A DNA stretch of 64,000 nucleotides from Hirudinaria manillensis. Its lineage: Eukaryota; Annelida; Clitellata; Hirudinida; Hirudinidae. A model generated the notes under the pieces. The model did not search any database and was not told the origin of the DNA. It saw only the letters and a list, made by a program, of their open reading frames with translations. The DNA lies in assembly GCA_034509925.1 (NCBI GenBank), contig CM067535.1:2070001-2134000 (forward strand), written 5' to 3'. Within the stretch, counting starts at the first letter, position 1. The number at the start of each line of letters is the position of its first letter. Shown piece after piece: positions 1 to 10,016 of the stretch. The translations under genes and the position numbers were made by a program.

Positions 1-30
1 TTATCTATCAATGTTTATAAATCAAATTTT

Positions 31-753
31 ATGGTTTTTCACTCTTCCAGAAAGGTCATTGCATGTAACTCCTCTCTCTACATAGATAAGTTTTCCCTAA
101 ATAGAGTCACAAGTATTAGATATTTAGGGATCACAATAGATGAACACCTTTCTTGGCTAAACCATATATCTTATTTACAAAATCGCATCTCCAGAAATAT
201 TGGAATAATATCAAGGATACGGCCTTTTATCAACACAAAAATAGCACTTTCATTATATTTTTCACTTGTCTATCCCTACCTAACTTACTGTAATATCATA
301 TGGGCTTCTACTTACAAGACACACTTACATCAGTTATCATTATTACAAAAACGGATTGTGCGTGTCATTTTCCTGCTGCCGCCTCTATCATCGACTGTCT
401 CTGCTTTTACAAACAATAATTTACTAAGTGTAACCCAAATTCATGACTTACAAACTGCCCTTTTTATGTTTGCCTATCACTTCAATTCTATTCCTAAAAT
501 ATTTTCAGATTTTTTCATAACAAGCAATACCTATAACAATCCTTCTTATTTCTTACGTAACACTCACGAATACAGTCCTACCTTTGCTAAATCTACTTTG
601 AAATTATTTTCTATACAATGTTATGGGCCCAGATTATATACTTCAATTCCAGATTCAGTTAGGGAATTAACTTGTTTTCATTCATGTCCTTTTGAGTTAT
701 TGTTTCTGTTGTTTAAGAAATTGTATAAGTCTCATTTAGTAAGGGTTGTTTGA
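31..753 (+). CDS. LINE ORF2 C-terminal region (partial)
   Basis: A 240-residue open frame at the edge of the window. It includes the post-catalytic part of a non-LTR reverse transcriptase: the block RYLGITIDEHLSW, followed by the YFSLVYPYLTYCNIIW segment and an LQKRIVR stretch, which are characteristic of Jockey/CR1-type ORF2 proteins downstream of the YADD box. The catalytic palm and the endonuclease lie outside the window. The true start is upstream; the ATG at 31 is only the first in-frame ATG visible. The frame shows no internal stop, unlike the homologous part of the copy on the opposite strand further right, which is frameshifted. Confidence 0.85.
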   Translation: MVFHSSRKVIACNSSLYIDKFSLNRVTSIRYLGITIDEHLSWLNHISYLQNRISRNIGIISRIRPFINTKIALSLYFSLVYPYLTYCNIIWASTYKTHLHQLSLLQKRIVRVIFLLPPLSSTVSAFTNNNLLSVTQIHDLQTALFMFAYHFNSIPKIFSDFFITSNTYNNPSYFLRNTHEYSPTFAKSTLKLFSIQCYGPRLYTSIPDSVRELTCFHSCPFELLFLLFKKLYKSHLVRVV

Positions 754-789
754 ATTTACATGGTTGTATTATATATATTATGATTTTTA

Positions 790-835
790 GGGCCAGTCTG
801 TTTAGCGGAAGCTTGCGCTTCCTTAAGACTGACCC
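790..835 (+). other. LINE 3' UTR stem-loop
   Basis: The segment folds as two stacked inverted repeats: an outer pair (CAGTCT with AGACTG) and an inner GGAAGC/GCTTCC pair around a TTGC loop. The same hairpin is present in the opposite-strand copy at 37411-37457. Stem-loops near the 3' end are known in several LINE clades as the template-recognition site of the reverse transcriptase; that role here is inferred. Confidence 0.55.
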
Positions 836-1444
836 TATGAGTTTATTTTGTATTTTAAGTTTAATTTGTTTCGTTGGTGTACTTATGTACATTATTGTTT
901 GTTCAATTGTTTGTTCAATAAACTCTAAACTCTCAAAAAAAAAAAAAAAAAAGTTATAATAAACCCTTGATTAATAAACATATTAAATTATATTCTTAAA
1001 TGTTTGTTTGTTCATCTCCGTGGAGACTACAGAAAGTTGGGAAGTCGGTCTCTCAGCGCCATCTGTCATTCATCTTTGAATTCTTTTCCGTGGAAAGGAT
1101 ATGGAATGCAATCAATTTTTTGTTCTCTTCATAGTTGTTGGAACTGCGACCGATTAATGCAATTGGAAATCTGCAGAAGGAAATTTAACTTTTAAACATT
1201 CCTAATTAATTAACAAATCTTTTATCTTTTATTTTATTCGTTGGTGTCGAAAGTTTTTTTTTTAATATTTAGATATGAACTGGCCACCGAACATTTAATA
1301 ATGTGATTTAATGTGCAATGCACCACTCCTTTGGCCTACAGCTTCTAGGCTTCTCAACTATTTCGTGTCTTTGGCAAGCGAAGCGTGCTCAGTCGCCATA
1401 TTTGCTATAGGCTTCGGAAAGAATTCTGCTTCTTATCCCGCCTA

Positions 1445-3435
1445 ATGTCTAACAATTTCGAATGTTTTCGTTGCACGATGAATCTCCCTGCCTCGGAAGC
1501 AGGTATCCTCTCCGAGTTTCCCCTGAAATCATATTGGAGCGAACTCTTGGACAATTTCGAATTGGTCTTCAAGGAGAGTCTCAACTTGTCTCTGATTTCC
1601 GAGGTCGAAAGATGGACGACGAGGAATACGAAAGAGATATTGTTGCAATTGAAAGAGAAGACAAACTTTGAAAGGGAGCCTTCATCTCTGCCAGTACAGA
1701 AATGTGATAGGAGTATTGTGGTGGAACATAACTTCCAGCTCGTGCAACTGGAACGCCAAAAGGTTTCAAACTTCTATTATATTACGTTGTTCAATTTGGT
1801 CGAACCGTTTTATTTAGGAATTTTCTTTTAAAAGATAAGTGATAAATTAAGTAATGCTAATAAAGATTTTAAAACTGATTTTTTCTGGGGATATCAAGCC
1901 TTGAACATTAGAAGTAGCTAGAAATAAAGAGAACTTTGATATTCTTGTAGAAGAAGATGGCGGTTGTAGCGACATGCGGGGACGTGATCAAACAGAGCAC
2001 TGAAAACCTCGTTTTGAAAATCCTTTTCCCCAGGCGTTGGAGAGAACCGGTGCTAGATGGAATAAGATACGAGGTATATTATAATTGAATTTGCCATCAC
2101 AAGCCCTTAAGTTAGGATTAGATGTTTTTGAATTTGTATCTAATCTCATTATAAATATTCTCAAATTCGTGCTTACTTGACTACGTTGCGCTATTGCTAA
2201 TGGCAATTTCAGGCCTCTACCAGTTTGAACCTGATCACCTTGTACAGAAAGGCATTTCTGGGGAGGTACCTTGTGATCGAGAATTGTACTCTGTCCAGCC
2301 AAAAAGAGGGCACTTTTATTAAACTGCAGCTCGGTCATTGTACTCTCGAGGAACCCGTCAAACGCCATGTCCTCTTTGGAACTGCGGTAGGCATTTTATT
2401 ATGTCCATTGCGGGCGTTTCAGAATCGAAATCATTCGCATAAGTTCGTAACATATTTCGCCCTGATGATGATATTATTATTAAACGATAATAGCATGAAA
2501 ATATATTTTAAAACATTAAATATTTTGGAAAATATCCCAATTCCTTTGTAATCTAATGCCAACATAACACACACAAATTGAGTGTGCGTATAATCCTTAT
2601 TTACATCCACAGACCCGTGTGGTCGTAACAACTGCATCAAAAATTACAATATTCCGTGACGTTCGTTCAGGTGCTGCAGTTGAACACCGCACCGGTTGGA
2701 GTCGGCTTGCTCCTCCACAACACTTACGATCGTCAAACCATCGAACCTTCTGGAAAGCAGGTGCTCCGGTATAGAAAAGGTGGAGACGAGAAATGCAAGC
2801 CACTTTGGTCATTCACCTTCATAAGCGACTGCATTCCACTCGTCCTTCACATTCGGCGATACGACGCTGCTGGTTCTGTTGCCAGTAGTAATGGTGCTGG
2901 AAATGGAAAAGGTGGACCCAATGATGGAAATTCCGATCCAGGTGATGACTATGACGATTTTGACGACGACGATGATGAGGATGATGATGTCTCTCTCTGC
3001 ACGGGTTATTCCCACCATGTCTGCTTCGGATGCATCGGAGGCCTCCGTCACTGCTCCGCCGGATTTACCTATTATGTCAGATATTCCGACAATCACCTCT
3101 ATTTCGAATGCACCGGATGCCTCTGCTATGGCGGTCGCGGCGACTGCCGCTCGTGCAGCATCTGCGGCGTGTGCCAACGGTGTGCCCACTTTGGCTACGG
3201 CTACTTCAACTACGGCCGTCCCAGGACCTGGCGTCTGCCCTTCGGCCGTAACAAGTACGACTTCTATGACTTGTTCGACTTCGACGTGCAGACCGAAAGA
3301 TGGGGAGTGAAGCGCTCGAGGACGTGCCTCAGAAAGTACAGGAAGCGAGGCAAGGACAAGCAGAAGAGACGTCCCAGGCAGAGAGGAAAAGCCAAGTACT
3401 TCAGAGACTACTACGACGACGACTTCGACTTCTAA
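1445..3435 (+). CDS. Gene A: unrecognised acidic, Cys-rich protein, four predicted exons
   Basis: I do not recognise this gene. A consistent phase-0 exon model is 1445-1762, 1951-2073, 2213-2386 and 2671-3435, with GT and AG at every junction, giving about 459 residues. The N-terminal 300 residues are mixed globular-looking sequence. Then come a Gly/Asn/Asp-rich linker, an acidic run (about 12 of 13 residues Asp or Glu) and a Cys-rich module with repeated C-X2-C pairs, including CRSCSICGVCQRC. After it comes a Lys/Arg-rich stretch that could be a nuclear signal, and the acidic-aromatic C-terminus RDYYDDDFDF. The first donor (AAG|GTTTCA) is weak and an in-frame ATG at 1385 is an alternative start. 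The terminal exon is GC-rich at third positions, which supports this frame over the two other long frames open here. Copies of only the last exon follow in units 2-5. A zinc-binding or nucleic-acid role is possible but unproven. Confidence 0.55.
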
Positions 3436-4339
3436 TCGACGAATTCGTTCGGCTCGTAGCTCGTTCAAGGGTGCAGTTGTAAGCTATCAAACAATTCTTA
3501 AGTGCCCAAGACTGTTATATATTTGTGGCAGCCAGCAGTAATATTCTATCGCTGACGATTTATGGATCTATGGTCGACTGTGCTGATTATGGCGATTAAG
3601 AAGGCTCTGATATCGGTAACTATAGTTACTGTATTAATGTTGAATTCTTCGTTTTAGCTTCTGACAATATCCAGCTGTTTTTATTTTTCTTCGGCGTTTG
3701 GAAGTAAGAAAGTCTTCATTTTGCGAGAATTATTGAGTGTTTTCCAATTTTTCTTTTTTTTTGTCCGTGGTTTGTCCTTTCGAGACCTTTGAACCTTGGT
3801 GAGGTCTCGTGACGTTTTGGGTCTTTATTTTCAGTTCCACTAATTAAGAGTTGTTTTGTTGAATTAAAAAAAAGTCTTTGGCTGCAACATTGATTATAAT
3901 TGTTCAAAGTTGTTCATCTTCGAAACCATTGGACGACGCTTGTAGTTGTCTGTGATTGGAGCGACAAAGGCAACGAGTCGAGTTAAACATCCACGTGATG
4001 ATAATGACAGGTTAAGTAGGGGCGTTTGAACCCGACGCACCGAGTTAACTTTCGACAGTGATTACGAAACGACGTCGGATGGGCTCTCGATGATATTTAG
4101 CCAAGTTTTGGACAATATGGAGTGATAAAGGCAAAGGTAATAATAATAAACTTTTATAATAAACAGGGGAAATAATAAACTTTTAAAACAATATTGTTAA
4201 AATTGTTAAATTGTAATAAATTGAAAATTAATCTTTTATTTCGGCAAGAATTGTATTCATTGATCGAATTCGAACGAAACAAAATATAGAGGTTGCACTT
4301 TCATCGAAGCACAGCAAAGTACAAATCCGTGAACGTATA
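3436..4339 (+). other. Spacer between gene A and HECT gene B1 (conserved in all units)
   Basis: About 900 bp repeated in all five units with few changes. It should contain the 3' UTR of A and the promoter and 5' UTR of B. AT-rich, with AATAAA-like runs around 4145-4165 and a T-rich tract at 3745-3760. I see no TATA box at a clear distance and no conserved open frame. Confidence 0.6.
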
Positions 4340-7216
4340 ATGTCAGAAGTAAAATATTGGATTGCAGGAATCGCTTTGGTTTATTCGGCGGCACTTTTAA
4401 ACTGGATCCGGAGCTCAAAATTATTTAGTAAAAATTTAGTAATGAAGCTTTGTGGTTCCGAGTCTGATGTAAAAGCGATGATTGACAATGCATCCGTTTG
4501 TTTATTGACGGCAATCCTCCAAGACTTAAGAAATAAGATGAATCTAAGTAACGAACCATTGCATCGTTGGATTCTCTTCGCAATTGTGTACATATTGAAA
4601 AGATGCAGTAAAACTGGTGAAGCTGAGCTCCTATCTGAATCAACTAAGACTTTGAAACTCATACTTATAACTCAGAATTATCGTCAGGAAGTGGGCATAC
4701 TTGTCGAAGTGGGGGTTTTGGATGTACTTCCTGACATTTTGGCGAGGGAATCTGAAAAGCAGGCAAGCTATCGTTCCTCCAACGAAACCGATCAATCTCT
4801 AACTCTCGTGAAACTTTTTTCCGAATTATTACCAAAGAGCTCGTTTTTTCCTGATTTGACAAAAAATTCAAATGAAATTTTAAGCACTGGACCCGAATCA
4901 TCATTAATAACCAGAGATAAAATCGGGCGTTCTCTGTACAATTTCTTCAGAGTCTGTCAGAAACCATGTCCGACCTCTTACAAAGTCCTTCTATTAAAAT
5001 GGTTTTGCTGTGAGACTAAGTATATAGAAAATTTACTGAAAATAGAGGAACTTATCAAATATGCGAAGAATCTCATAGACACCAATACACTTCAAGACGA
5101 CGATTTCTTCGTGGGTTTTGCATTTTTCAAATTACTGATTTTTCACCACAAGGAGCATTTAATAAATGAAAGGATAGGTGAATTTTTGATTGATAAAAAG
5201 CCTATTATTTCGAATTATTTCCATCTAAATGGACGCTTTATAATAATTAACGCCGTGTATATTGAAGTGACAACGTACTGGATGAATGAACATAGTGTAT
5301 ATAAGTATCAAGTTAACGATCGCGAATTTAACGATAGGATTGAAAAAGTAAATTCCACTTTAAGTAGTATCATGCGAGACATATGCACCTGGAGGCCTTC
5401 TCAAATGACAATGCAAATTAACTACAGTAACCTTAGAAAGCTGGTGGCAAACATTCTTGATCTGCCACAAACATCGGATTTTAAGGGAAAGCTGAATGCA
5501 AGTGCAACCGGAACCAAAGAGTTTCAAGATTTAGTTACATCGATTGTCAGAACCTTTGACGTCTTATTAATTCGAAACGGTTTCGTTAACGTTCCACTTG
5601 ACCTTTACGAAATCGAAGATCTACCGGCTCCAAAAAGTCCAATGGAGATCACGTTGGAGTTATACAATTCCGTTTCCTTCGACAGAGTACTTGGACCTTC
5701 AAAATCCGAGAAAACGAGAGAAAACCCGATGGCAAGAGTTTTGAGGCTGCTGTCAATCCTTTACGAAGTGAATGAAAACTGGGGAATATTATTCGGCAGT
5801 CTATCAACAAAGAGGATAATTAATAGGGACTGTTTCGTCAGCGAAGTAGTAAAAGAAGTTGAAAATAGTAGAAAAGACAGATTTGTAAATCCCTATAATC
5901 GGATCCCAAATTTCGTGATCGAGCTATCCCGAAGTTATTCTTTTCTGTTGACAATGGAACACCGTCGTGATCTGTTAATATCAGACATATACTTGAAATA
6001 TCGAAGTACCTATAACCGTTCAAATTCAGAGATAAAAATTGTCATTCCTAGAAATAATATACTCCATGATTTCACAAAAAAGTTGAACTCGGGATTCGAA
6101 ATATCTCATCGAACGTGGCAATTTCAGTTTGCTGGAGAACTCGGTGCTTTCATGGGATCAATTAAAGAGTTTTATTCGGAATTTTCTAGAGATTGCCAGA
6201 CATTTAAGCATGAATTGTGGTCAGGCGATACTGGAGAGGTTATCGATGGAATTTCATATGTAACATCTCAGTCTGGATTGTTTCCGACCCCAAAATTGTC
6301 TCGCAATCCATTCGGAAAGTCGTACCTAAATGCTATAGGCGTGGTAATGGCGAAAGCTCTCATAGAACGGTGCAGGTTAGACATAAACTTCTCGTGCGCC
6401 TTCTACAAATGTTTGTTCAGGGACGACCTTGATGCCCAGCAACTCTCACTCATAGACATAAAAGATGTAAATCCATCAATATTCAAATTTGTTCAAAGTC
6501 TTGTGGATGTCCTAAGAGAAAAATGGTGCGTAATGAATGATAAATCATTATCTTTAAAAAAAATGAATGAAGCCATATCCAAAATCAATTGTGATGGATG
6601 TTCCTTCGAAGACCTTTGCGTGAACTTTACCCTTCCGGGGTCACCAGATATCGAGATGATGGAGAAAGGAAGGGAAACATTTTTGAGCATCGAAAATGTC
6701 GAATATTACCTGAAGTTGTTAGTTTGGTGGTTGTTGTATAATAATCCACAGAAGAGTATGAAAGAAGTTAGAAAGGGATTCGCGAAAGTTCTAGATCCAA
6801 TACATATGCGATACTTCTTTCAACACGAATACAGTGAAATATTCTGTGGTCCGACCAAATGTGACTGGACAGTTCACATTCTGAAATGTAATTGTGTCCT
6901 CGAAGGTTTTGGCAGAACATCGCCTGTGATTATTCATTTGTTTGAAGTACTTTCGCAGTTATCAGCCCTCGACCAGAGGCATTTCTTGGAATTCGTTACT
7001 GGCAGTCCAAGATTGCCCCTAGGAGGTTGGGCTACCCTTTTTCCAAAGCTGAAAATCGTACGCAAATTATCTAACGGAAATCCTGACGATAACTTGCCTA
7101 CATCGCTCACCTGTCATAATACGTTATTCATTACAAATTACAGCTGTAAAAAGGCTCTAGAAGTTAAACTTCTTCTGGCCATTAGAGAGGGAAGAAAAGA
7201 GTTTAACTTTTACTAA
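4340..7216 (+). CDS. HECT-type E3 ubiquitin ligase, TRIP12/UFD4-like, copy B1 (intact)
   Basis: An intronless gene for 958 residues. The C-terminal 400 or so residues form a HECT domain of the TRIP12 (Ufd4) type. The N-lobe carries GELGAFMGSIKEFYSEFSRD, the match to the family's Gly-rich LEFY block, then SGLFPTP, GVVMAKALIE and FEDLCVNFTLPGSPDIE. The C-lobe has FLEFVTGSPRLPLGGW, NPDDNLPTSLTC and a tail EGRKEFNFY. The catalytic Cys, which takes ubiquitin from an E2 as a thioester, would be Cys925, 33 residues from the C-terminus, the same spacing as in human TRIP12. The N-terminal half is helical and resembles in part the ARM-like region, much shorter than TRIP12's roughly 2000 residues. Residues 6-23 are strongly hydrophobic and could anchor the protein in a membrane, which is not expected of nuclear TRIP12. 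The start is the first ATG conserved in all five copies. Substrate unknown. Confidence 0.9.
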   Translation: MSEVKYWIAGIALVYSAALLNWIRSSKLFSKNLVMKLCGSESDVKAMIDNASVCLLTAILQDLRNKMNLSNEPLHRWILFAIVYILKRCSKTGEAELLSESTKTLKLILITQNYRQEVGILVEVGVLDVLPDILARESEKQASYRSSNETDQSLTLVKLFSELLPKSSFFPDLTKNSNEILSTGPESSLITRDKIGRSLYNFFRVCQKPCPTSYKVLLLKWFCCETKYIENLLKIEELIKYAKNLIDTNTLQDDDFFVGFAFFKLLIFHHKEHLINERIGEFLIDKKPIISNYFHLNGRFIIINAVYIEVTTYWMNEHSVYKYQVNDREFNDRIEKVNSTLSSIMRDICTWRPSQMTMQINYSNLRKLVANILDLPQTSDFKGKLNASATGTKEFQDLVTSIVRTFDVLLIRNGFVNVPLDLYEIEDLPAPKSPMEITLELYNSVSFDRVLGPSKSEKTRENPMARVLRLLSILYEVNENWGILFGSLSTKRIINRDCFVSEVVKEVENSRKDRFVNPYNRIPNFVIELSRSYSFLLTMEHRRDLLISDIYLKYRSTYNRSNSEIKIVIPRNNILHDFTKKLNSGFEISHRTWQFQFAGELGAFMGSIKEFYSEFSRDCQTFKHELWSGDTGEVIDGISYVTSQSGLFPTPKLSRNPFGKSYLNAIGVVMAKALIERCRLDINFSCAFYKCLFRDDLDAQQLSLIDIKDVNPSIFKFVQSLVDVLREKWCVMNDKSLSLKKMNEAISKINCDGCSFEDLCVNFTLPGSPDIEMMEKGRETFLSIENVEYYLKLLVWWLLYNNPQKSMKEVRKGFAKVLDPIHMRYFFQHEYSEIFCGPTKCDWTVHILKCNCVLEGFGRTSPVIIHLFEVLSQLSALDQRHFLEFVTGSPRLPLGGWATLFPKLKIVRKLSNGNPDDNLPTSLTCHNTLFITNYSCKKALEVKLLLAIREGRKEFNFY

Positions 7217-7325
7217 CAAGTGATTGCTACTGACAGCTAAAGTAAATCGTTATGAATGCGTCCATTAATTTTGTGCGATATTAACGGCATTATAAATTAC
7301 ATTTTCCAAACAATTATTTGTTTCG

Positions 7326-7331
7326 AATAAA
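7326..7331 (+). terminator. Poly(A) signal of HECT gene B1
   Basis: AATAAA 110 bp after the B1 stop, in a stretch conserved after every B copy. No A-tract follows, so if B arose as a retrocopy its original tail is gone. Confidence 0.6.
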
Positions 7332-7417
7332 TAGTAGTGTCTGACACATGAACTTTTATAGCAATAAGTGGATGTGCACCGCTCCAATATGTACAAAAAA
7401 TTAGCTGTTTGACCTCA

Positions 7418-7696
7418 TTATGTCAAAATTACGTTAAAAATTTGATTTGAAAATTGTACACCTAATCTTCTACTTGTTTGTCTCGCTTTGAGAGTAAAAG
7501 GTGCGTACGTGAGGAAAGCGCCAGTAAATTTTGGGTGGACTTCCGTCATGGTAAATAAATACCTACGTCTATTATGAAATATGTTTATAGCAATAAATTC
7601 TTTTAACAGCCGTTTGAGTGGAACTAATATGTTTTTGCTTTTGTATCTTTTGCTCTTCAATTTTATCTGTTTTTGAAATTCCTCATGTAGCTGCAT
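7418..7696 (-). CDS. Small conserved antisense frame, copy 1 (doubtful)
   Basis: A 92-codon frame, Lys/Arg-rich at first (KQIKLKSKRYKSKNI), opposite in strand to the HECT genes. It is present without stops in all five units (also 15904-16182, 23440-23718, 30987-31265, 36217-36495), but the DNA there is nearly identical between copies, so lack of stops is weak evidence. The frame stays open upstream of the ATG to a TGA near an AG, and an AG|GTATTT occurs inside it, so it could be a single exon of a fragmentary gene. I recognise no family. Confidence 0.25.
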   Translation of the reverse strand: MQLHEEFQKQIKLKSKRYKSKNILVPLKRLLKEFIAINIFHNRRRYLFTMTEVHPKFTGAFLTYAPFTLKARQTSRRLGVQFSNQIFNVILT

Positions 7697-8728
7697 TACA
7701 GCTTGGATGACTAGGACTCTTTCAGTGACACTTCAGTAATTTATAGAACGATTGACAATACAAAATAAGAATGACAAATTAACAAGTTCATTTTTAAATA
7801 AAAACATTCATCAAAGTATTTTTATGCAAATATGCGGTTATGTAACCAAGTTGCTCAAAAAAAAACTCTCGTAATCGAACATAGAATTTAAGGGATTTTT
7901 ATGAAGAATACTGCAACCATCCCTGTTTAAAGTGGTGCATTTATCCCCGCAAACATCCCTTGACTTCTTGATGGAAAATTTCCTCGATCATGTCGTTGTT
8001 TAATAAAACAATAGACAAATTTTAAAGTCAAATGTCTTATCAATTTATTACGATGAATGACATAAAAATTAACTCCAACTAGTTTGCCCAGTCAATGATA
8101 GATACAATACAGATAGTTTGTCATTGTTCCGACTGACTGGTAGACATTAACATGTAATAAGTTTGTGCCTTTGTTGCTTTGGCTTCAAATTTACAGGAGT
8201 TTAAACTGTGAGGAAAATACAGATAGTTTGCCATTATTCTGACTCAATTGTTCTTCATGACTATGAGACGGCAGTGAGTATAAAATATATTTCAGAAAAA
8301 ACAGTAAACTTGACATGAACAATCCACTACTCTGAGACCAGGAGAGACATTGCGGTTTCTTACGCGTTAGTCATAAGTTATTATACTAGCAGCGTTTAGT
8401 TGAATTTAAAAATTCATTTAACATATTTTTTTATTTTTTTTAATTTATTTATTCGAAACGAACGAAGGGCCGAGGCCTCTGACACGTTCCGAAAAACAAC
8501 TAAAGCGCAAATAGAACATAAACAATCGCCATTCGGGCTTAAAAAAACAAAAACAAAAAATTCTTGTACAGATGTAAACTCTTAGGGTTCGTGGTATTTA
8601 AGGTATGCGTTAGGCAATACGGCTATTGGCTATCGGACTAGCTGAACGTGGCGGAAGGGAGTAGAGTAGATGTACAGCAACCTGACGACCAGAATGAAGC
8701 AGATGCGTATGCCCCGCTTTTACAAGAA
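7697..8728. other. Noncoding part of unit 1, no gene seen
   Basis: AT-rich unit sequence. The stretch 8200-8370, including a near-repeat of the motif ACAGATAGTTTG also seen at 8110, is kept in unit 5 but deleted in units 2 and 3. No convincing frame; one 61-codon frame is low complexity. Confidence 0.6.
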
Positions 8729-10016
8729 TTTTAGTTGCTCAAAGCATTCCACCTAAGAATGCGAGCGTCCGCGATCTCCACGCCAGGTTTCAACGGCTAC
8801 CTCTGCGGCTTCACTGCCGCACGCAACTTCTGACCGTCTTCGTACACTTTCACTGCGGAAACTTTTTCTCTGGAAAATCAAATATACTCAGTGTTATATC
8901 GTTTAATCGAAGGATAAGTAGTCTGACAACGTTTTAAGTAGCTTTATTCACTATTTACAATAACACGACATCAAGAGACAAAGAGCGAAAACGGAATAGC
9001 CGCGAGGCTATTTATAGTGGTCCCACACAATAGGATTGCCGCGCCTCACTCCTATTGGTGCTCCACCACAACACTCAGTGATGTCTTTTCTACTAGCATA
9101 TAAATCCAACGAGACGGAGGTCTTTGGCGACCGCAAATGTGCGTGCGACCGATTCCGCAAAAGTACTTCGAGCTCCTACCGCCACGATGCTTGCCCTCTC
9201 CTCGCTGAGGCTCTTCACTCTCGGGAAAGCGCAAACCAGTTACACATCGACCAAGCTAGAGTATGCTATCTTATGCTTCAAGTAGGAGTCCTTCTACAGG
9301 TTCTTCTCACTGCAGTAATCTGTCAAAAACGAATCCACTTTTATCATCGCTCCTGTCGACCTATCTCTAGACATCAGATTAACCGCTCACATTTGCAGCT
9401 TCATTCTGCTCTCGTAGTAGTTCTCCTGGGGTGTAGCAGCTTGGGCAAACTCCGGTCTGGCCACGGGTAGAGCCGCAGCGGGCTTGTCCGCTTCGTCAGC
9501 AACGAAGATCGGAGCAAAGAACGGCAGTGCAGACTCTTCTAAAATACATCACACGAGATGCCTACCGAGATATAAACTTGAATAACTATTTAAACTGCCC
9601 TATCGGAAGGCTACCGGAATCCCTTTGGATCCTTGGGTAACCTGCTCTTCCCCTTCCTCTTCTGCCCCTGAAAGAATTTCCACGAAGGGGTCCTGTCTGG
9701 ACGTGATTCCTCTCCGTCTCGTCGACTATCAAGTTGCAATAATCAACCGTGCATTCCACTTAAATACAACAATTTCACTGAAACACTCGATAGGACGGTC
9801 GTCCATAAAGTCATCCGAAGACAATCGTAACTCTAGAATCTGTTTTTTCTCCATGTCTTAAGCCATCCATGACCCTGTTTGGTTTTCTGAAAGTCGGCCC
9901 GTTGTTCCTTCTATGTTGGTTCTCGCAATACTGAGGCCCCGTCTCCTTTCGGTTTTCATTTTGATGGGGAGCTGAACCCATTTCTACTTATTTTCTGATC
10001 CGTCTGCGTCAATTCT
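8729..10016 (-). pseudogene. larp: Captured larp fragment L1 (genomic, introns retained)
   Basis: Reverse-complement match to the host larp gene at about 51712-52850: the La-motif exons, the RGG exon and part of the preceding exon, in order, with intron sequence kept (compare 9540-9610 with 52345-52415). It is therefore a DNA-level copy, not a retrocopy. It cannot encode a La motif: the frame following the SEKNL block has a TAG where larp has GAG, and small deletions affect the splice acceptor region. A solo LTR interrupts the copy of the last La intron. Orientation relative to the neighbouring HECT genes is antisense. This is the longest of three such fragments; L2 and L3 stop about 500 bp earlier. 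Confidence 0.85.
8892..9073 (-). mobile_element. Solo LTR (182 bp) in L1
   Basis: A 182-bp block absent from the matching intron of larp. It begins TGTT and ends AACA and is flanked on both sides by the 5-bp duplication CTCAG (8887-8891 and 9074-9078). Read on the minus strand it has a TATAAATAG box and, about 65 bp later, an AATAAA signal, as expected of an LTR. No internal retrovirus-like sequence is present, so it is a solo-LTR fossil. Family not determined. It inserted after the larp fragment was captured, or in the fragment's donor, and before the unit was duplicated, since L2 and L3 carry it at the same place. Confidence 0.75.

Larger units (their letters stand above)
1..953 (+). mobile_element. 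LINE (CR1/Jockey-like) 3' end
   Basis: This is the 3' part of a non-LTR retrotransposon that runs in from the left edge. It holds an open frame for the C-terminal part of the polymerase, a short 3' UTR with a stem-loop, an AATAAA-type signal near 916 and a terminal A-run at about 936-952. The same sequence in reverse complement is found at 37287-38230, nearly identical by eye, so both copies look young. Confidence 0.9.

Noticed and set aside
9036-9470. Plus-strand open frame of 144-168 codons, repeated at 17388-17894 and 24935-25441
   Set aside because: It is the reverse complement of larp La-motif exons and introns plus the solo LTR; the composition is that of a shadow frame and the signal is explained by the minus-strand larp pseudogene.
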